From Nymphalis io (taxonomy: Eukaryota; Arthropoda; Insecta; Lepidoptera; Nymphalidae), in the NCBI RefSeq assembly GCF_905147045.1, contig NC_065903.1, positions 5,580,001 through 5,644,000 on the forward strand: a DNA stretch of 64,000 nucleotides, read 5' to 3'. Positions 47,655 to 60,499 of this stretch are shown in pieces. The notes below the pieces were generated by a model. That model was given only the letters and a program-made list of their open reading frames with translations. It was not told the origin of the DNA and searched no databases. A program made the position numbers and the translations under genes. Position 1 is the first letter of the stretch. Every line of letters starts with the position of its first letter.

Positions 47655-47740
47655 GATTTTTTTTTTTTATATGCCTCGGGATGGCAAATGACTCTACTCC
47701 ACCTGATGGTAAGTGGTAGTAGAGTCCAAACGCGACGACT
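47655..47740. repeat. Short lepidopteran-type dispersed repeat fragment
   Basis: T-run followed by CCTCGGGATGGCAAATGACT and CCACCTGATGGTAAGTGG. The second word is shared with other repeats in the window. Class unknown. Confidence 0.35.
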
Positions 47741-47924
47741 TTATGACTTTACTTTTACTTTTTACCCCTTCCCCCCCTCGTGCTACTGCTTACGTGCGTG
47801 CGTCGCTCTTCAGGACCGTTTCAAAACATGGTTACCAACTCACACGCCAACGTTACGCCCTATATTTTAACTTTACTGTTGTTTAGTAAGCGCAAAATTT
47901 AAATACGCTTTAACCAACGCGATC

Positions 47925-47989
47925 ATGGAAATGGTCGGTCGCCGAACAGAAGTGTCGAGGCATCTTCTAGATCGGACGTATCGTAAGCA
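47925..47989 (+). CDS. Possible first coding exon, very weak
   Basis: An ATG opens about 20 codons (MEMVGRRTEVSR and on) that run into a GTAAGC donor-like site. The sequence is GC-richer than its flanks. No partner exon was found downstream. Could be chance. Confidence 0.12.
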
Positions 47990-48441
47990 TAACTTGAATT
48001 TATAATTTTTCGTAACGTAATATTTTTGCTTCGAAATAGTTAAACGTTAGATTTGATATGAGATCTGTTTCGTATTTTTATCGTTTTTTCTTTTTTTTAG
48101 TTCTAATGAAGAATAGAAGTAAAAACTTAAAATTGTAACATATATTTGTTATTACTACAAATTTCCACATCTATTGGCACTCCAAGTATCTATCCCTTTT
48201 TAATATTTAATTTTATATTCATCAAAATGCAAACTCGGTACAAAATATTAATACAGGTTCATTTAAATAAATAATAGTTAAAATACACTTATATTATTTG
48301 TATATTCTGTAAGTATTTACATAAATTTCAATCATTATTATCCTAATTAATTTCCAGAATACTTAAGTTATTTGTATATTATGTATATAGTAGTATAGTA
48401 TGTGGGTTAAGCGAAGCCACGAATCTATCCCCCATAATAAA

Positions 48442-48650
48442 CTAGCGCAACGCGCCTAAAGAAGTTTTCACATCAAAATCAGTCTTTTGAAATACGCTTG
48501 TTCCTGTGGTGGATCTTAGAGAGCCTTCTGTCCGTCTCTTTGACCCAATATTCACAATTGAATTTATTTGTTCGTGAGCTAACTCATGCACCGTTATCGC
48601 TCCTCTCACACCATCACGAGGTGCCAACGTTGCGGCAACACCACGCCCAC
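48442..48650 (-). pseudogene. Unrecognised short frame containing HELAH
   Basis: A minus-strand frame of about 60 codons contains ITVHELAHEQ, the HExxH pattern of zinc metalloproteases, but none of the usual surrounding motifs. It is small and has no clear splice sites. A repeat fragment is as likely as a gene. Confidence 0.15.
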
Positions 48651-48780
48651 TGATATATTATTTATCAGTTAAGTATATTCTATTATATATAAACATTAAA
48701 ACTTAGCAGTTAGTATTAATATTATGTACATATATCACTTTTAATACATAATTATTTTCATTAAAACCTTAAATATGTGA

Positions 48781-49139
48781 TATGACTGCCTCGTTGGTTT
48801 AGTGGCTTGATATAAGGCCGCAGACCCGGAGGTCCTGGGTTCAATTCCTAGGTTGGGCCAATAAAAAGTTATTGGGTTTTTCTCTCAAAAAATTCTCAGT
48901 AGCAGCCCGGAGTCTGGAAGTTGGAAGTGTGTACACTCCCGTGCCTCGGAAAGCACGTAAAGCCGTTGGTTCTGCACCTGATTTCTTTCCGGTCGTGTCG
49001 GATTGTCGTCCCATCGGATTATGAGAGTTAGGGAATAGAGAGTGCACCTGTGTTTGCGCACACACTTGTGCACTATAATATCTCCTGCTCAGTTGGCTAA
49101 TCTCTCTTGAGATGGGCCGCCGTGGCCGAAATCGATCTG
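48781..49139 (+). mobile_element. tRNA-derived SINE, second family, near full length
   Basis: The head has TCGTTGGTTTAGTGG (A box) and GGGTTCAATTCC (B box). The body has GGGCCAATAAAAAGTTATTG, CTCAAAAAATTCTCAGTAGC and a tail GATGGGCCGCCGTGGCCG. Other copies at 55,366, 42,449 and 23,118 share the body. Confidence 0.75.
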
Positions 49140-49659
49140 GAGAACATTTTTTTCATTTCATGATGATGACGATATGAATCGTGTCCTCGTGCAATGGTGG
49201 CAAGAAAATACTAGCAGCGTTTTTCCTGTGAATCGAAAAAAACAGGTTTAATGGAATATTTTTTTATAACAGTATAGATTTATCTATAACCAAGTTTTCA
49301 AATTATTTAAAAAATAGATCCAGTTCACAGTATCACAAATTATTAGTTATTATATATGTTAGTAATATATTAATGTTAGTTATTAGTATGATATTGGTAT
49401 TATATTTTATCTCTCCCGAAGAAAATTTAAATTAATATGTAAGAAAATTGTTATACCATGAAAAATATATATATAAAAATAGTATTTTGAATTGTTTTAT
49501 TATTTTTCTTATACACAACGATTCAATAAATTGTCTGCTTGGACTGAGAATAATTATTAATGAAATGTTATTGTCTTGTAATGTTTGTGAATTATTTATA
49601 ATTGGAAACTGATTTTGTTTATGAATTATTTAATGTTGTTTTATGTTATAATACCATAA

Positions 49660-49880
49660 AGATCGGACGTCTGCAATGGGCAGGGCACGTGGCACGGCAC
49701 AATGGACGAGGCTAGAGTACCCAAACGCCTCCTCAGATGGTTAGATGGCGTCGAACAGGAAACCAAGATCTTAGGGGTGACAAGTTGGAGGAGGAAAGCT
49801 ACGAATAGATCGGACTGGAGAGTTCTACTGGATCAAGCTAAGGCCCACCCGCGGCAGTAACGCCTCAGATGCTTATTTAT
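49660..49880 (+). mobile_element. 5'-truncated RTE-type LINE 3' fragment
   Basis: Translates in pieces to GRLQWAGHVAR, LLRWLDGVEQ, SWRRKATNRSDW and DQAKAHPR, the C-terminal tail typical of RTE polyproteins. Frames are broken. It sits immediately upstream of the Jockey/I-type LINE in the same direction. Confidence 0.65.
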
Positions 49881-49892
49881 GTTATAATAATT

Positions 49893-52800
49893 CTGCGAAC
49901 AAAGCCGCGCCGCCAAGCGATCTGTCGCGAGGCTAGATTTACCTAGTCATGTGGCACGTCGTGTTCCGGTGCGATGTTAGCAGTAGCTTATCTTGGGGGA
50001 TTGGGGTCTGTATAGTTGTGCTCTGCATTTGTCGACAAGCTCTGACCGTAGTCGTAATGACGCCAGCCGGCTCAATCTAGAGGGCAGCGGGATCCGAAGC
50101 ACGGTGCACCGCTGTCCGACCGCAGTTAGTAGGGGGCCCAATTAGTAGGCTCGCCATCTACGAAAGGCTGCCCCGCCAACTTGCGAAAAATCCTGGGATG
50201 GCTTCCATCGTGCTGGTTGGCGACCAGAGAGAGGTCCCGGTGGCGATTTCCAGGGGGGTTCGGGCGTCCCCGCGGTCTCCAGTTGAGTCTACCATTCCCG
50301 TAATTGCGGTGAAAGTCACGGTGTCTAAAATGTAGCACTTCGTACAACTTCCATTTCCCCATACCTAATCACACCCACACTTTTATGATTTGTGTAAAAA
50401 GAAAGAAAAAAGTCTCACAGCGGCTGCACCACCTCTCTTTTTCAGTGCATCTCTCAAATATACGAGGTTTGCACTCCAATCTCTTTGCGGTCCACCTCTA
50501 CCTCGAGACCACCAAGCCGCACTTACTCTTTCTCACGGAGACACAAATCACAAGTCCAGCAGATGTAGCGTATTTACCGTAAGTACCCCGGATATTCACT
50601 TGAGCACAACTTTAAACCTCGTGCAGGAGTCTGTATGTACGCTCGTAATGACGTCTGCTGCCGACGTCTCCGTAACTTGGAGGTACCCGACTTTTCAGTA
50701 ATGTGGTGGTTATCAGATACAGGTTTGGAGCAGATCATATACGCCTGCGTCTATAGGTTGCACAGTGGTGACCAGGAGACGACTCGGATGTTCGAGTATC
50801 TTAGCGAGACGGCTGATATCGTCCAACGTCGGTATCCGACTGCTCAAATGATGTTTCTGGGGGATTTCAACGTTCACCACCAAGATTGGCTATTCCCATA
50901 CCAGAACACCGACCATGCCGGGAGAGAGGCACTCAAATTCGCACTATTGCTAGATCTCTCTCAGCTGGTACATGAAGCAACTCTACCGGACGTGGACGGT
51001 CACACACCTAATTGTCTGGATCTTCTGCTGACTACCGACCCTGACCGGTTTTCAGTGTCAGTTGCAGCTCCCTTGAGCACTTCTGATCATTGCGTGATCA
51101 GGTTGGTCTACCACTTCCACCCTCTGGACTCTGGTCCCACTGGAACCAGACGGGTGTGGCGATACAAGTCGGCAGACTGGGACGAGATGCGATACTTTTT
51201 TGCATCCTACCCTTGGCGGCAGATATGCTTCTCTTCCAATGATCCGTCGAGCTGCGAACAAGCCATATCTGCACTGATATGCCAGGCTATGGATTTTTTT
51301 ATTCCATATTCGGACGTATCACTGGATGGCAAGACTCCAAGGTGGTACAACGCTGAGTGCGCCGAAGCTGAGGCCCGTAAAAACTCAGCGTTTGTAGCGT
51401 GGGTAGTAGCCCGCTCCGGACATTACATCTAAGAAGAGAGCCTTTAACTCTGCTGCCAAGTCCTACAAGAAGGCTCGTTTCAATCGAACCAGACTTCTCG
51501 GGACTAGATTAGCTTCCTATCCCCGTGGTAGTAAAGCATTTTGGTCCCTATCCAAGTCGGTTGAGACGAATTTCTGTCGTCCATCGCTGCCTCCACTACT
51601 GAAGCCCGACGGATCGCTGGCCTTCACGGCACCAGAAAAGGCTAACTTGCTAGCGGCTCTGTTTGCCGAAAATTCACGTCTCGATGCGGGAAGTGCCTCA
51701 CCGCCAAACATACCACCTTGCGACGCTATTACGCCAGAGATACGAATTCGCCAAAGAGAGGTTCTAAAAATTCTCAGCACCTTGAACGTGAATAAGGCCA
51801 GTGGCTCTGACGGGATTCCAGCAATAGTCCTGAGGAATTGTGCACCTGAGTTGTCTCCTATTCTAACACGCTTGTACCGCCTCTCTCTTAAATCCGCTCA
51901 AGTTCCTAAGGCTTGGAAGATTGCCAACGTACAACCTGTACCCAAGAAGAATAGTTGTGCCGACCCAGCCAATTACAGGCCCATAGCAATCAGCTCCATA
52001 CTTTGCAAAGGTTTGGAACGTGTATTGAAAAACAAGCTCCTGGCGTACCTCGAAGAAAACGATCTCCTATCGGACCAGCAGTACGGTTTTCGTCGGAATC
52101 GGTCAACAGGAGATCTTTTAGTGTACGCTACCCACATCTGGGGCGAGGCCATGGACAATTACGGTGAAGCATTAGCCGTTTCACTTGACGTGTCCAAGGC
52201 TTTTGACCGGGTCTGGCATGAGGGCCTTCTGAGCAAGCTTCCTAACTATGGGATACCTGTTGGCCTTTGCAACTGGATATCTGATTTCCTGAGAGGACGA
52301 TCGTTTCGAGTTGTCCTAGATGGTTTCTCATCTGATCTAATGGGGATTAATGCCAGTGTTCCTCAATCTCTCCTCTCCTCTCATCCAGCCTCTCATCTCT
52401 CAAGGGATCAATTCTCTCCGCTACACTCTTCCTGCTGCATATAAACGATCTGCTGAAACCCGGTATCTTTGGGTACGCAGACGACAGCACTGTAACGGAG
52501 AGATACATATCCGGTCCTCGAGCGAATGCAACAGAAACTCTTGAGCACAGAGAGGCCTTGGTAGAACGCATCAATTTGATATTGGAAGAGGTATCAGATT
52601 GGGGTGACGATAATCAAGTCAAATTTAATCCTGCCAAGACTCAAACGTGTTTGCTCACCGCCAAGAGGAGTCCATTCCCCCTGACTCCGACTTTCCGAAA
52701 TGTATCTGTACCCATCACCGACACTATTGACCTTCTAGGAGTTACCTTAACATCGAAACTCAACTTTGGACAATGCTTCAATTTAATTCAAACTTGGATT

Positions 52801-53420
52801 CAATATCCAAAGCTAAAACTGCTGGCAAAAAACTTGGTATCCTCAATAAGGTCAAACAGTACTTCACACCAGAACAGTTTCTGACCATATATCAAGCTCA
52901 AGTCAGATCGTGCATGGAGTACTGTAGCCATTTATGGGACGGCTTTGCTAAGTACCAGCTTGAGGCTTTGGATTCAGTGGATCGTCGTGCTAGAAGGCTC
53001 ATTGGCGACCAGACACTGGTTGCAAAACTCCAGACCTTGGAACACCGTCGTAAGGTTGCCTGTCTGTCGGTTTTCTACGGAATATATTTCGGAGAGTGTG
53101 CCCAGGAACTATTTAATTTGGTTCCTCCATCATCTTTTTACCATAGAACTGCGCGGCATCGTAAAGATCTGCACCCGTACGTTGTTGATGTATCTAAGAC
53201 ACGTACGAAACGATTTGCTTCCTCGTTTCTGATACGCACCGCTAAGATCTGGAATACTCTCCCGACCTCCGTTTTTCCCACCACCTACAATATGGGTACC
53301 TTCAAGTCTAGAGTGAATAGGCATCTTCTAGGCAAGCGCGCTCCATCATTGACTGTATCATCACTTTCCATCAGGTGTGATAACAGTCAAGCGCTAGCTT
53401 ATATAATTAAATAAAAAATA
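49893..53420 (+). mobile_element. Jockey/I-type LINE, near full length pol, inactivated
   Basis: A GC-rich leader (49,893-50,380) precedes an APE endonuclease: SNIRGLHSN near 50,455, LTETQITSP, MFLGDFNVHHQDW near 50,850, NCLDLLLT, STSDHCVIR near 51,080. The reverse transcriptase follows (51647-52444): NKASGSDGIP, NYRPIAISSI, QYGFRRNRST, SLDVSKAFDRVWH, INASVPQ and catalytic YADD at 52474-52485. The C-terminal domain (52773-53414) includes MEYCSHLWDG. Damage: an early break in the endonuclease near 50,580, a frameshift near 51,420, a pyrimidine-rich insertion at about 52,360-52,395, and a frameshift near 52,785. The 3' end is A-rich. Clade uncertain. Confidence 0.85.
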
Positions 53421-53484
53421 AAAAAATATCTAAATAATATTGTCTATTTCTGTAATGAAATAAACATAGGTACCACATATTATT

Positions 53485-53766
53485 ATGCTAAGGCAAAATA
53501 AAATCGTTATAAAGGAAATAGCAATTTATCAAAATTATTTGAAATTGTTTGATGACAAACCGGTTGAAAGACGAGAGGAATTCAATAATTTAACAATGAC
53601 CACATTGGATTTCGTGAAACTTCAATGCAGAACTAAGGCCACTCGAAGGCAAGTCGATTATAGGAAGGAATATCGAAGTAATGATCAATTAACGAGCTTT
53701 CGTATTGTAGGAACTTATTTAAGTATTCTTCAGATTTCTTTTCATTTTTCATTTCGTTACAATTAA
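53485..53766 (+). CDS. Unrecognised 93-residue open frame after the LINE
   Basis: Begins MLRQNKIVIKE and is rich in Lys and Arg, with a short hydrophobic end. It lies 65 bases after the LINE 3' end. No motif recognised and no splice site or promoter chosen. Its length is above chance expectation in AT-rich DNA, but only slightly. Confidence 0.15.
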   Translation: MLRQNKIVIKEIAIYQNYLKLFDDKPVERREEFNNLTMTTLDFVKLQCRTKATRRQVDYRKEYRSNDQLTSFRIVGTYLSILQISFHFSFRYN

Positions 53767-53779
53767 AATAACAATTTGT

Positions 53780-55360
53780 ACTTGTTTTTTTTCCACAATT
53801 ATTAATAATTAATGTCTATATTTTTTAATATTATGGTTTTTAATTTACTTCCTTATTAATAAACATAATTATAATTATACATTTAATTGACGACGCCATG
53901 TCATAAAGATTTAAAATGATTGGATTCGATTCCGATTTTATTTTATAAAATATATAAAAAAGAATAACTAACCGAATGAGATTGCACTAATCCCTAAAAT
54001 CATTTAATGAGATATGGCATCAATTATAATTTAAAACTTTTTAAATAAGATGTGAAATATTTTCCAAAAATGTATAATATAAATTGTTATCAATATTGAA
54101 AATGAAATTCGAAGATATTAATTTTTCTTATTTTATTTTAATTAACAAATTAAGAAGCTTTGTTATCGCAACGTAGGTAATATTTTTTTTTTATCATTTA
54201 TTTACCTTCTACTTAAAGACTACCCCTGCGGCAATTCCTCTAGTATTATAGGCCGGGACCTTTATCTTTTGAATACTAAATGTGAAAATTAAATTTGATC
54301 ATGACTCATAAGGGAATATATGTATATATTATATAAGCGCTTGTCACAAGCCTGAGCTTGTCTCGAAATTTCCTATTCCGTTTGTGGTTGGAAGATACAC
54401 ATATATAATTTCATCTATGTATAATGTACATGTCTCAAAAACCTTAAATAGCGTTGCTTCGGAGTAACTCGAAACTTTTATTCACATACTGAAGATATAT
54501 GTATATACTATTATATAAATATTATTTTGTGTCATTATTGTTTCGAAAATAAAGCAGAATAACATCTGAAATTGTTTCAACTATTTCATACTATTCCATT
54601 ATTAGTATTTACTGTGTTAATTTTATGTTTTACAAAAAAAAAAATACGTATATGACCTTTTACGCATATTTATTCCGTACGTATGTATATGTGTATGTCA
54701 CTGAATTTTTTCTGTGGTTGGGCCGATTTCGATGAATTTGTTTGCGTGTTTGAGTTGATCCTTATATGGTTTAAATTGGAATCGGTAAGTGCCGCTTCGA
54801 TTGATGACGAAGTCGGAACGGGCACTAGTTGTACCTTTATAAAATACTAGGTATCTTTAATATATTCATAGTAACAGATATTTCTCTAGTTAGTAAAGCA
54901 TTGTCAGTGTAAGTAACTTATACGTATGGGTCAATGTGACCACGTACTTTAAATGTCGTAGTTTCACGTCTGCACTCGTCTACTTTATAACCCTAAAAGG
55001 GGTTTAGCACTGAATTACTCTTAATGAAGAATAACTTCTAGTTCTATGATTGAAACTCTATGAAATATATGATATGGTTATCACTTAATCGACACCATTT
55101 AGAGTCGACGAGTGCGAAGACGACGCTTGAAAACGGAAATCCTCTTAAGGACTCATATTTTACGCCTGAACGCCTTTACGGGTGCCTGCTGTGGCCCTCG
55201 GGTTAGTCGTGCCATTGTTGAGTCGTATTACACTATAACATGAGTAAACTTTTGACGATATCTTTTGCTATTTCGAATACTCAATATTTAAACCATTTTG
55301 TATATAACATTCATACAAATGCAAGTAGATAAGACCTGGTATGATTTGTTATAGTGAATA
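53780..55360. other. AT-rich intergenic stretch with one dispersed-repeat-like segment
   Basis: The segment 54,690-54,850 (GGGCCGATTTCGATGAATTTG then GGGCACTAGTTGTACC) has wording common in insect dispersed repeats. Otherwise no gene is seen. Confidence 0.4.
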
Positions 55361-55365
55361 TATTC

Positions 55366-55648
55366 TGACTGTCTCGTTTTCTTGTGGCTATCTTATAAGA
55401 CTGCAGATCCAGAGGTCCTGGATTTAAACCTTGATTGGGCCAATAAAACGGTATCGGGTGTTTTCCCTCAAAAAATTCTCAGTAGCTGAACACAGTTGGC
55501 AGTGTTACCTCGAAATGTACAATCCGATGTATGCAAAGCCATTAGTCGTTTGCCTGAACTCTTTCCGGTAGTGAGTGTTTGAGCACATGCTTGTGAACTT
55601 TAATATGTATAGCGCCATTGGCGAATCTCTCTTGGGAATGGAAGGACT
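55366..55648 (+). repeat. Decayed copy of second SINE family
   Basis: CTGCAGATCCAGAGGTCCTG, GGGCCAATAAAACGG and CTCAAAAAATTCTCAGTAGC match the SINE at 48,781. The B box is degraded. Confidence 0.65.
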
Positions 55649-55649
55649 T

Positions 55650-57205
55650 ATTCTTCATAGTTGGTACAATAATAGGAATAATTTCTCATCTCATTTATCT
55701 AATAAAATGAAAACGTACAACCTTGTCACTTTTGTATAATTTGTGCAGTCGTTATAAAACTCGTTAAGAGCATAGAAAAAATCAAAGCACGTCCTTTACG
55801 ATCGTCTCGTAAAGTAAACATCACTGATCCCGTGAGATGTTCTCAGCGAAATGGTGTGCTTATTAAACCGCTTTATAGCTTATTTTGGTTTTATGTGATT
55901 GCAAAAATTTTTGTGTGTGATTTTTTTTTTAAATAACATTCTGAATAAAAACAACTTTTACTTGAATTGAATATTTTTTATTATTATATTGATAAAAATT
56001 ATTTGATCAACGGGCTATATTATAAAAGTGCAGTTCTTGAAATTCTCAGGTCATATCCCAAATCGAGCTCGTACTTAGTTACTGGATATTTCTTTCGAGG
56101 AATTATCACTAGCAGTCACAGCAACAGGAAATTTTTCTTATAAAAATATAAATCTTCTAACGTGATTTAAATAAATAAAAATAAAAGCTTTTTTGTTATA
56201 TATATAATAATAGATTAAAACAAACATATGGACAATTTTTGTAAGATTTAATATCGAATTTCAGTATATTAACAGTTATTTGAAGAGGCTTATAAATGTA
56301 ATGAGTTTTTTACTGTCTCGGGGTATAAAGATCAAATTGACTTTTCTCTGTTAATATTTTGTACAAATTCTAATAAGACTTCCATTGCCAAACGTCCCAA
56401 ACTTTGTCCTATATGATATAAATATCCATTATATCTTATGATGTAAAGGTTTGAAGGCAATATTAGAGTACATTCTTTGAAAGTGCTTCATTGTTGAAGG
56501 GTTATTGGAGATACCGTGGAATAGGTGACGGGCGAAGGCATCGCTTTATGACCGAAAAGATTTTCCGTTTGAAAATGATACCAAAATAAGAAGTTGGCCC
56601 TTTTATGCTTCACACAGTTCTACTCCATTAATATTTTTTGTTTACAAACAGACGTATTGACTCTTTTTTCTCTTACAATATTAGGAATCTTAAGAAAGTC
56701 ATAGCTTGTTTTTTTTTAAATAAATAATATTAAACATATAAAGACAACAATAGTTCAGCCGTACGAAATTATTTAGCAAGACGTTGCGCCCTATTTACTT
56801 TTCTCTCATGAATTTCAAATGATGTCCAACCAAAACAAAGGTGGGGTACGTTGTCCGAATCCACTGGGAAAGCTCACGGCTTAGAGAACCGGACATAACT
56901 ATACGATGCTGTAAAATATACTGTGTAATGTGTAACAAACTTTATTGCTGTGTTCTAGTAACGTATCTCAAGAATAAGTAATGAATGATTGTTTTCTTTT
57001 CTTACATAATTTCAATTATATACTAGAATAAAAAAAATATATTTATTATTTACGTATGGTAAATATATATTGCCCTGATGTACTTTTCGGTTACTTAATG
57101 AACTATGTTTAAGTTCTTAATTTTAGTGCATGCTAAATTTAGTTTTTCAGTTTGAAATTTAAACTTCCATATAACTGTCGATATTATTCAGAAAAATAAA
57201 ATGTG
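55650..57205. other. Intergenic stretch, one mini-frame only
   Basis: A 33-codon minus-strand frame (56795-56896, starting MSGSLSREL) has balanced codons in an otherwise AT-rich stretch. No family recognised. Nothing else seen. Confidence 0.4.
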
Positions 57206-57211
57206 TTCATT

Positions 57212-57472
57212 GGCACTAGCATAGGACACTATCCCACAGCTGGGCAAAGGTGTTTCTTAAGTAGAAGGGTCGGAGCTTAATCCACTTTGGTCCAGTGTGG
57301 GATACTCGTGGCAAAATTTTATGTGACACATAAAAGTTTTCATCTCGATGTTTTCCTTCACCACCGATCACGAGATGAATTTTAAACACAAAATTTTATG
57401 CTCGCCAGTTATTGAACCGGCGACCTTCGGTGAAAACCCAGGCATTCTATCCATTTAGCCTTCTCGACTCTA
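57212..57472 (-). repeat. Decayed SINE (Metulj-like)
   Basis: CATCTCGATGTTTTCCTTCACC, CACGAGATGAATTTTAAAC and ATTGAACCGGCGACC keep the body and B-box region in reverse. Confidence 0.6.
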
Positions 57473-58325
57473 TATTTATATTATACAATACGAAGAATAT
57501 CATTATATAAAGATGATTTGGTATAGAGGTATCTCTTGAAGATATTTCCGAGAAGTTCTTTAAGTAAATAGAAAAAGGTAGACACGAACACTTGTACAAA
57601 AGAAAAATACAGGATAAAAAGTTCTATTCATATTTTCTATGCTATTGTCATTTTATATACAAACACATATATACTCGTATACACACGCGCACACGCGTTG
57701 ATCACGCTTGCACCAATTGCATACATAATAATATACTACGCATATCACACTGCTTCTCACATGATATCCTGTTTTTTAAATGCTTTATTCCAGGTGAATG
57801 TTATCACTTATCACTTGCCATATTGTAATTTATAACAATATAAAATTAATGAACTTTAATACATAAGTTATACACATAATGCATGAATATGAATATATTC
57901 GGATCAACCAATTCGTACAGACTTTGTCGAATAAATAAATAATAATTGATGACGATGTCCTCCACAGCGGCTATTCGCAGGGGATATTAGCCTACTGCGC
58001 AAGATATATTACAGTATACAATAGGCATGAGAATGTAAACACTGAACGACCAAACACCGGACTGCTACACAGAATTTCTTAATATAAAAACCGAATTGAA
58101 ACTAGAATGTAGTTATCTTTCTTATTTACAACATTTCCATTTTTGTGTATCATTTTACATTTCCAAATATTTTTCGTTAGAGCTTAGAACCATAAGGTTG
58201 GCTCAGTTTATTAGATTTTCATATTATGACTTATAAAGGTTTACTTAAGATTGTTTTTCCTTAAGCGCATGATATAAATACAAATAAGTCTCGTGAAAAG
58301 TTAATGAGTGATCAGAGTTAAAGCG

Positions 58326-58600
58326 TCAATAGCGCAATGGTTTACGGGACGCTTGGTATGTAAAAGTCACTTAATATTTAATGAAAACTAATATTTGTTT
58401 ATAGATTTACAGAAATATGTTAGGGACAGATTAAATAAAAAGACGGAGCGTGGTTAAAAGGACAGACATTTTTCTTATTATACAGAGAGAGACACTAAAA
58501 AGGTTTAGTTTAGGCGTCATTAAGTTCGCACTACGTTCATATTTTTATGTTATTAAGTAGTCGCAGGTTCAATCCAAACCCTTCGTGCTATTGTGTTACG
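58326..58600 (+). repeat. tRNA-like SINE head split by an insertion
   Basis: A-box-like AGCGCAATGGTTTACGGGAC near 58,332 and B-box-like CGCAGGTTCAATCC near 58,562 lie about 230 bases apart instead of the usual 30-40. About 190 AT-rich bases separate them. Confidence 0.35.
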
Positions 58601-59170
58601 TACGCTTAATTAGAAGTGTAATTAGGAAGATTATAAATTCCTTAAAAAGGGCTTTATTAGTAATATTTTAGAAAATAAGTATATAATTATGATAAAAACC
58701 TTACTATTTTCAGTTAAAAGTCTTTCTTACGCCCAAGTTAACTTAACTTAGCATAAGAAAATATCACATAAAATGTTTATCTTATAAAAAAAATATATTA
58801 AGTGTGATGTTTGAGATAAGATCAAATTTTCACATGTTTCTACGTAATATAAAATAAAATAAGCTTACGTTATACAAGCCTCCTGTAAACAACTAACATA
58901 AGCCTATAGTAACATGAAATACAAAACTAACAATACCATCAAGGTATATGTGATTTCTAAGAAGCCTTATAGATATAAACAATGTATGTATTTATGTATA
59001 TTAGAATCAAATAGATATACAATCACAAAAAGAATACTAGTAGAATATTAAATTAATATTCGAGTAGAATATTATGTATTAAAAAATCTAGATCCAATAT
59101 GGTATAAACTAGTGCCATTTTCCTCAAAAGCTAGAAGTATTTTAATTTTATTTCATCAACACAATGTGGA

Positions 59171-59462
59171 AATAATGGTTAGGACAAGTGAATTAACTCG
59201 GGATTTAGGGTTCAAGCCTGGGCGAGGCAAGACTGAGTTTTCATTTTATTTTCATCATTAATTTGTTTTTAAAATTTACCTCGTTATTGACTTTCAAAGA
59301 AAACATCGTGAAGAATCTTATATGTGTTGAATGTAAATCAGCGGTATGAGTAGAGTATCGTATACCGCAGTAGCGCAGAGTGGTAAAATGAGCTCAAAAT
59401 CTTCTTCTCAATCGGAGAGGACGGTTTAACCCAGCTGTGAAATATATGCAAGATTTTACTTT
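59171..59462 (+). repeat. Decayed SINE (Metulj-like)
   Basis: GGGTTCAAGCCTGGGCGAGGC (B box), AAGAAAACATCGTGAAGAATC and GTAGCGCAGAGTGGTAAAAT follow the family order. Confidence 0.55.
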
Positions 59463-60271
59463 TATTATGAATAATTACTTAGGGCAATTATTTGTTCCAA
59501 TGCTTCATCAATTGTAATTTTAAAACAAAATATAATGAAGTTTTAGAAATATTAAACGTTATATGAGTATAAGCTCAAGAAAACTGATTTTTTTATCAGA
59601 CAGATTAATTCTTTCAATGTCTTTCCTCATCTAGCATCGATGAATGCAGGTCTCAGTTTTCACGATACATAAATAATGAGGTATAATAATTGATAGTTTT
59701 ATTTGACATCTGACAGATGGCGTTAGTAGTAGCATGGTGCTATTGTATTAGTGTTTCTAATACTTGAAAGACCAACACAGACAGCTATCTAGGTACCAAT
59801 ATTATACATCATATAAGGTACGAAATACGTATAGTAGAAAACTCAAAGAAACGATGCGAGCTTTGTCCAGTAGTACACAAGTGACACACTGGCTCTTACT
59901 TTACTTTTGTTAAATTCCTCTAAAGTAACTCGGCAATATTGCCATAGAACGGAAATCCGCACCATCAGGGGCTAACTTTCATCCAATCCCCCTTTTAAGA
60001 GGTAATTATTCTACTCCCCTATTTCGACCGCTCTGCGTCAGGTCGATGCCGCTGCTTGACAGTAAATTAATTCACTTAAAATAAACAAACACTTCTAACA
60101 ATGCTATAAAAATGAACTTTTTGGTAAGAATAGATTGTATATTATCTGGTGTATTGGCAAGGTGGGCTTGTATTGTTATGTTATTTTTAATTTTAAATTA
60201 ATAATTTAATGTTTTCGACCGCATTCAATTTACGAGAGTGCTGCCAAATGCATCGCTTTCCGCAATCTGAG

Positions 60272-60277
60272 TATAAA
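60272..60277 (+). promoter_or_regulatory. TATA box candidate
   Basis: GAGTATAAATTC lies in a locally GC-richer stretch. A start site about 28 bases on would fall in GAGCATCAAACAACA. The candidate first exon below follows. Prediction only. Confidence 0.3.
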
Positions 60278-60417
60278 TTCAACGGGCTCGTAGAGCATCA
60301 AACAACATTTTGACCGAGAGACGAATCGTCTGTACCTGACATTTAACCTCCAGTTTCTGAAAATTTAGTAAAAGACAACTGATTGAATTTGATTTTATTC
60401 TTAAAAGTCATTGGTCA

Positions 60418-60442
60418 ATGGCAGACGATGACATGATTGACG
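60418..60442 (+). CDS. Candidate first coding exon (acidic start)
   Basis: ATG in CAATGG context opens MADDDMIDG and meets a donor-like GTATAAGT at 60443. Unspliced, the frame ends after 16 codons. It would lie about 120 bases after the predicted start site. No downstream exon recognised within the window. Confidence 0.2.
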
Positions 60443-60499
60443 GTATAAGTAATTCTGAATTTAAATAGTGTTACAGTAACTGTTGGTAAGTGAAATTCA

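Noticed and set aside
48781..48860. tRNA gene
   Set aside because: tRNA-like head of a second SINE family, shared with other copies in the window.
57592..57828. 78-residue open frame
   Set aside because: Composition follows AT-rich and CA-repeat DNA; no motif, no conservation evidence.
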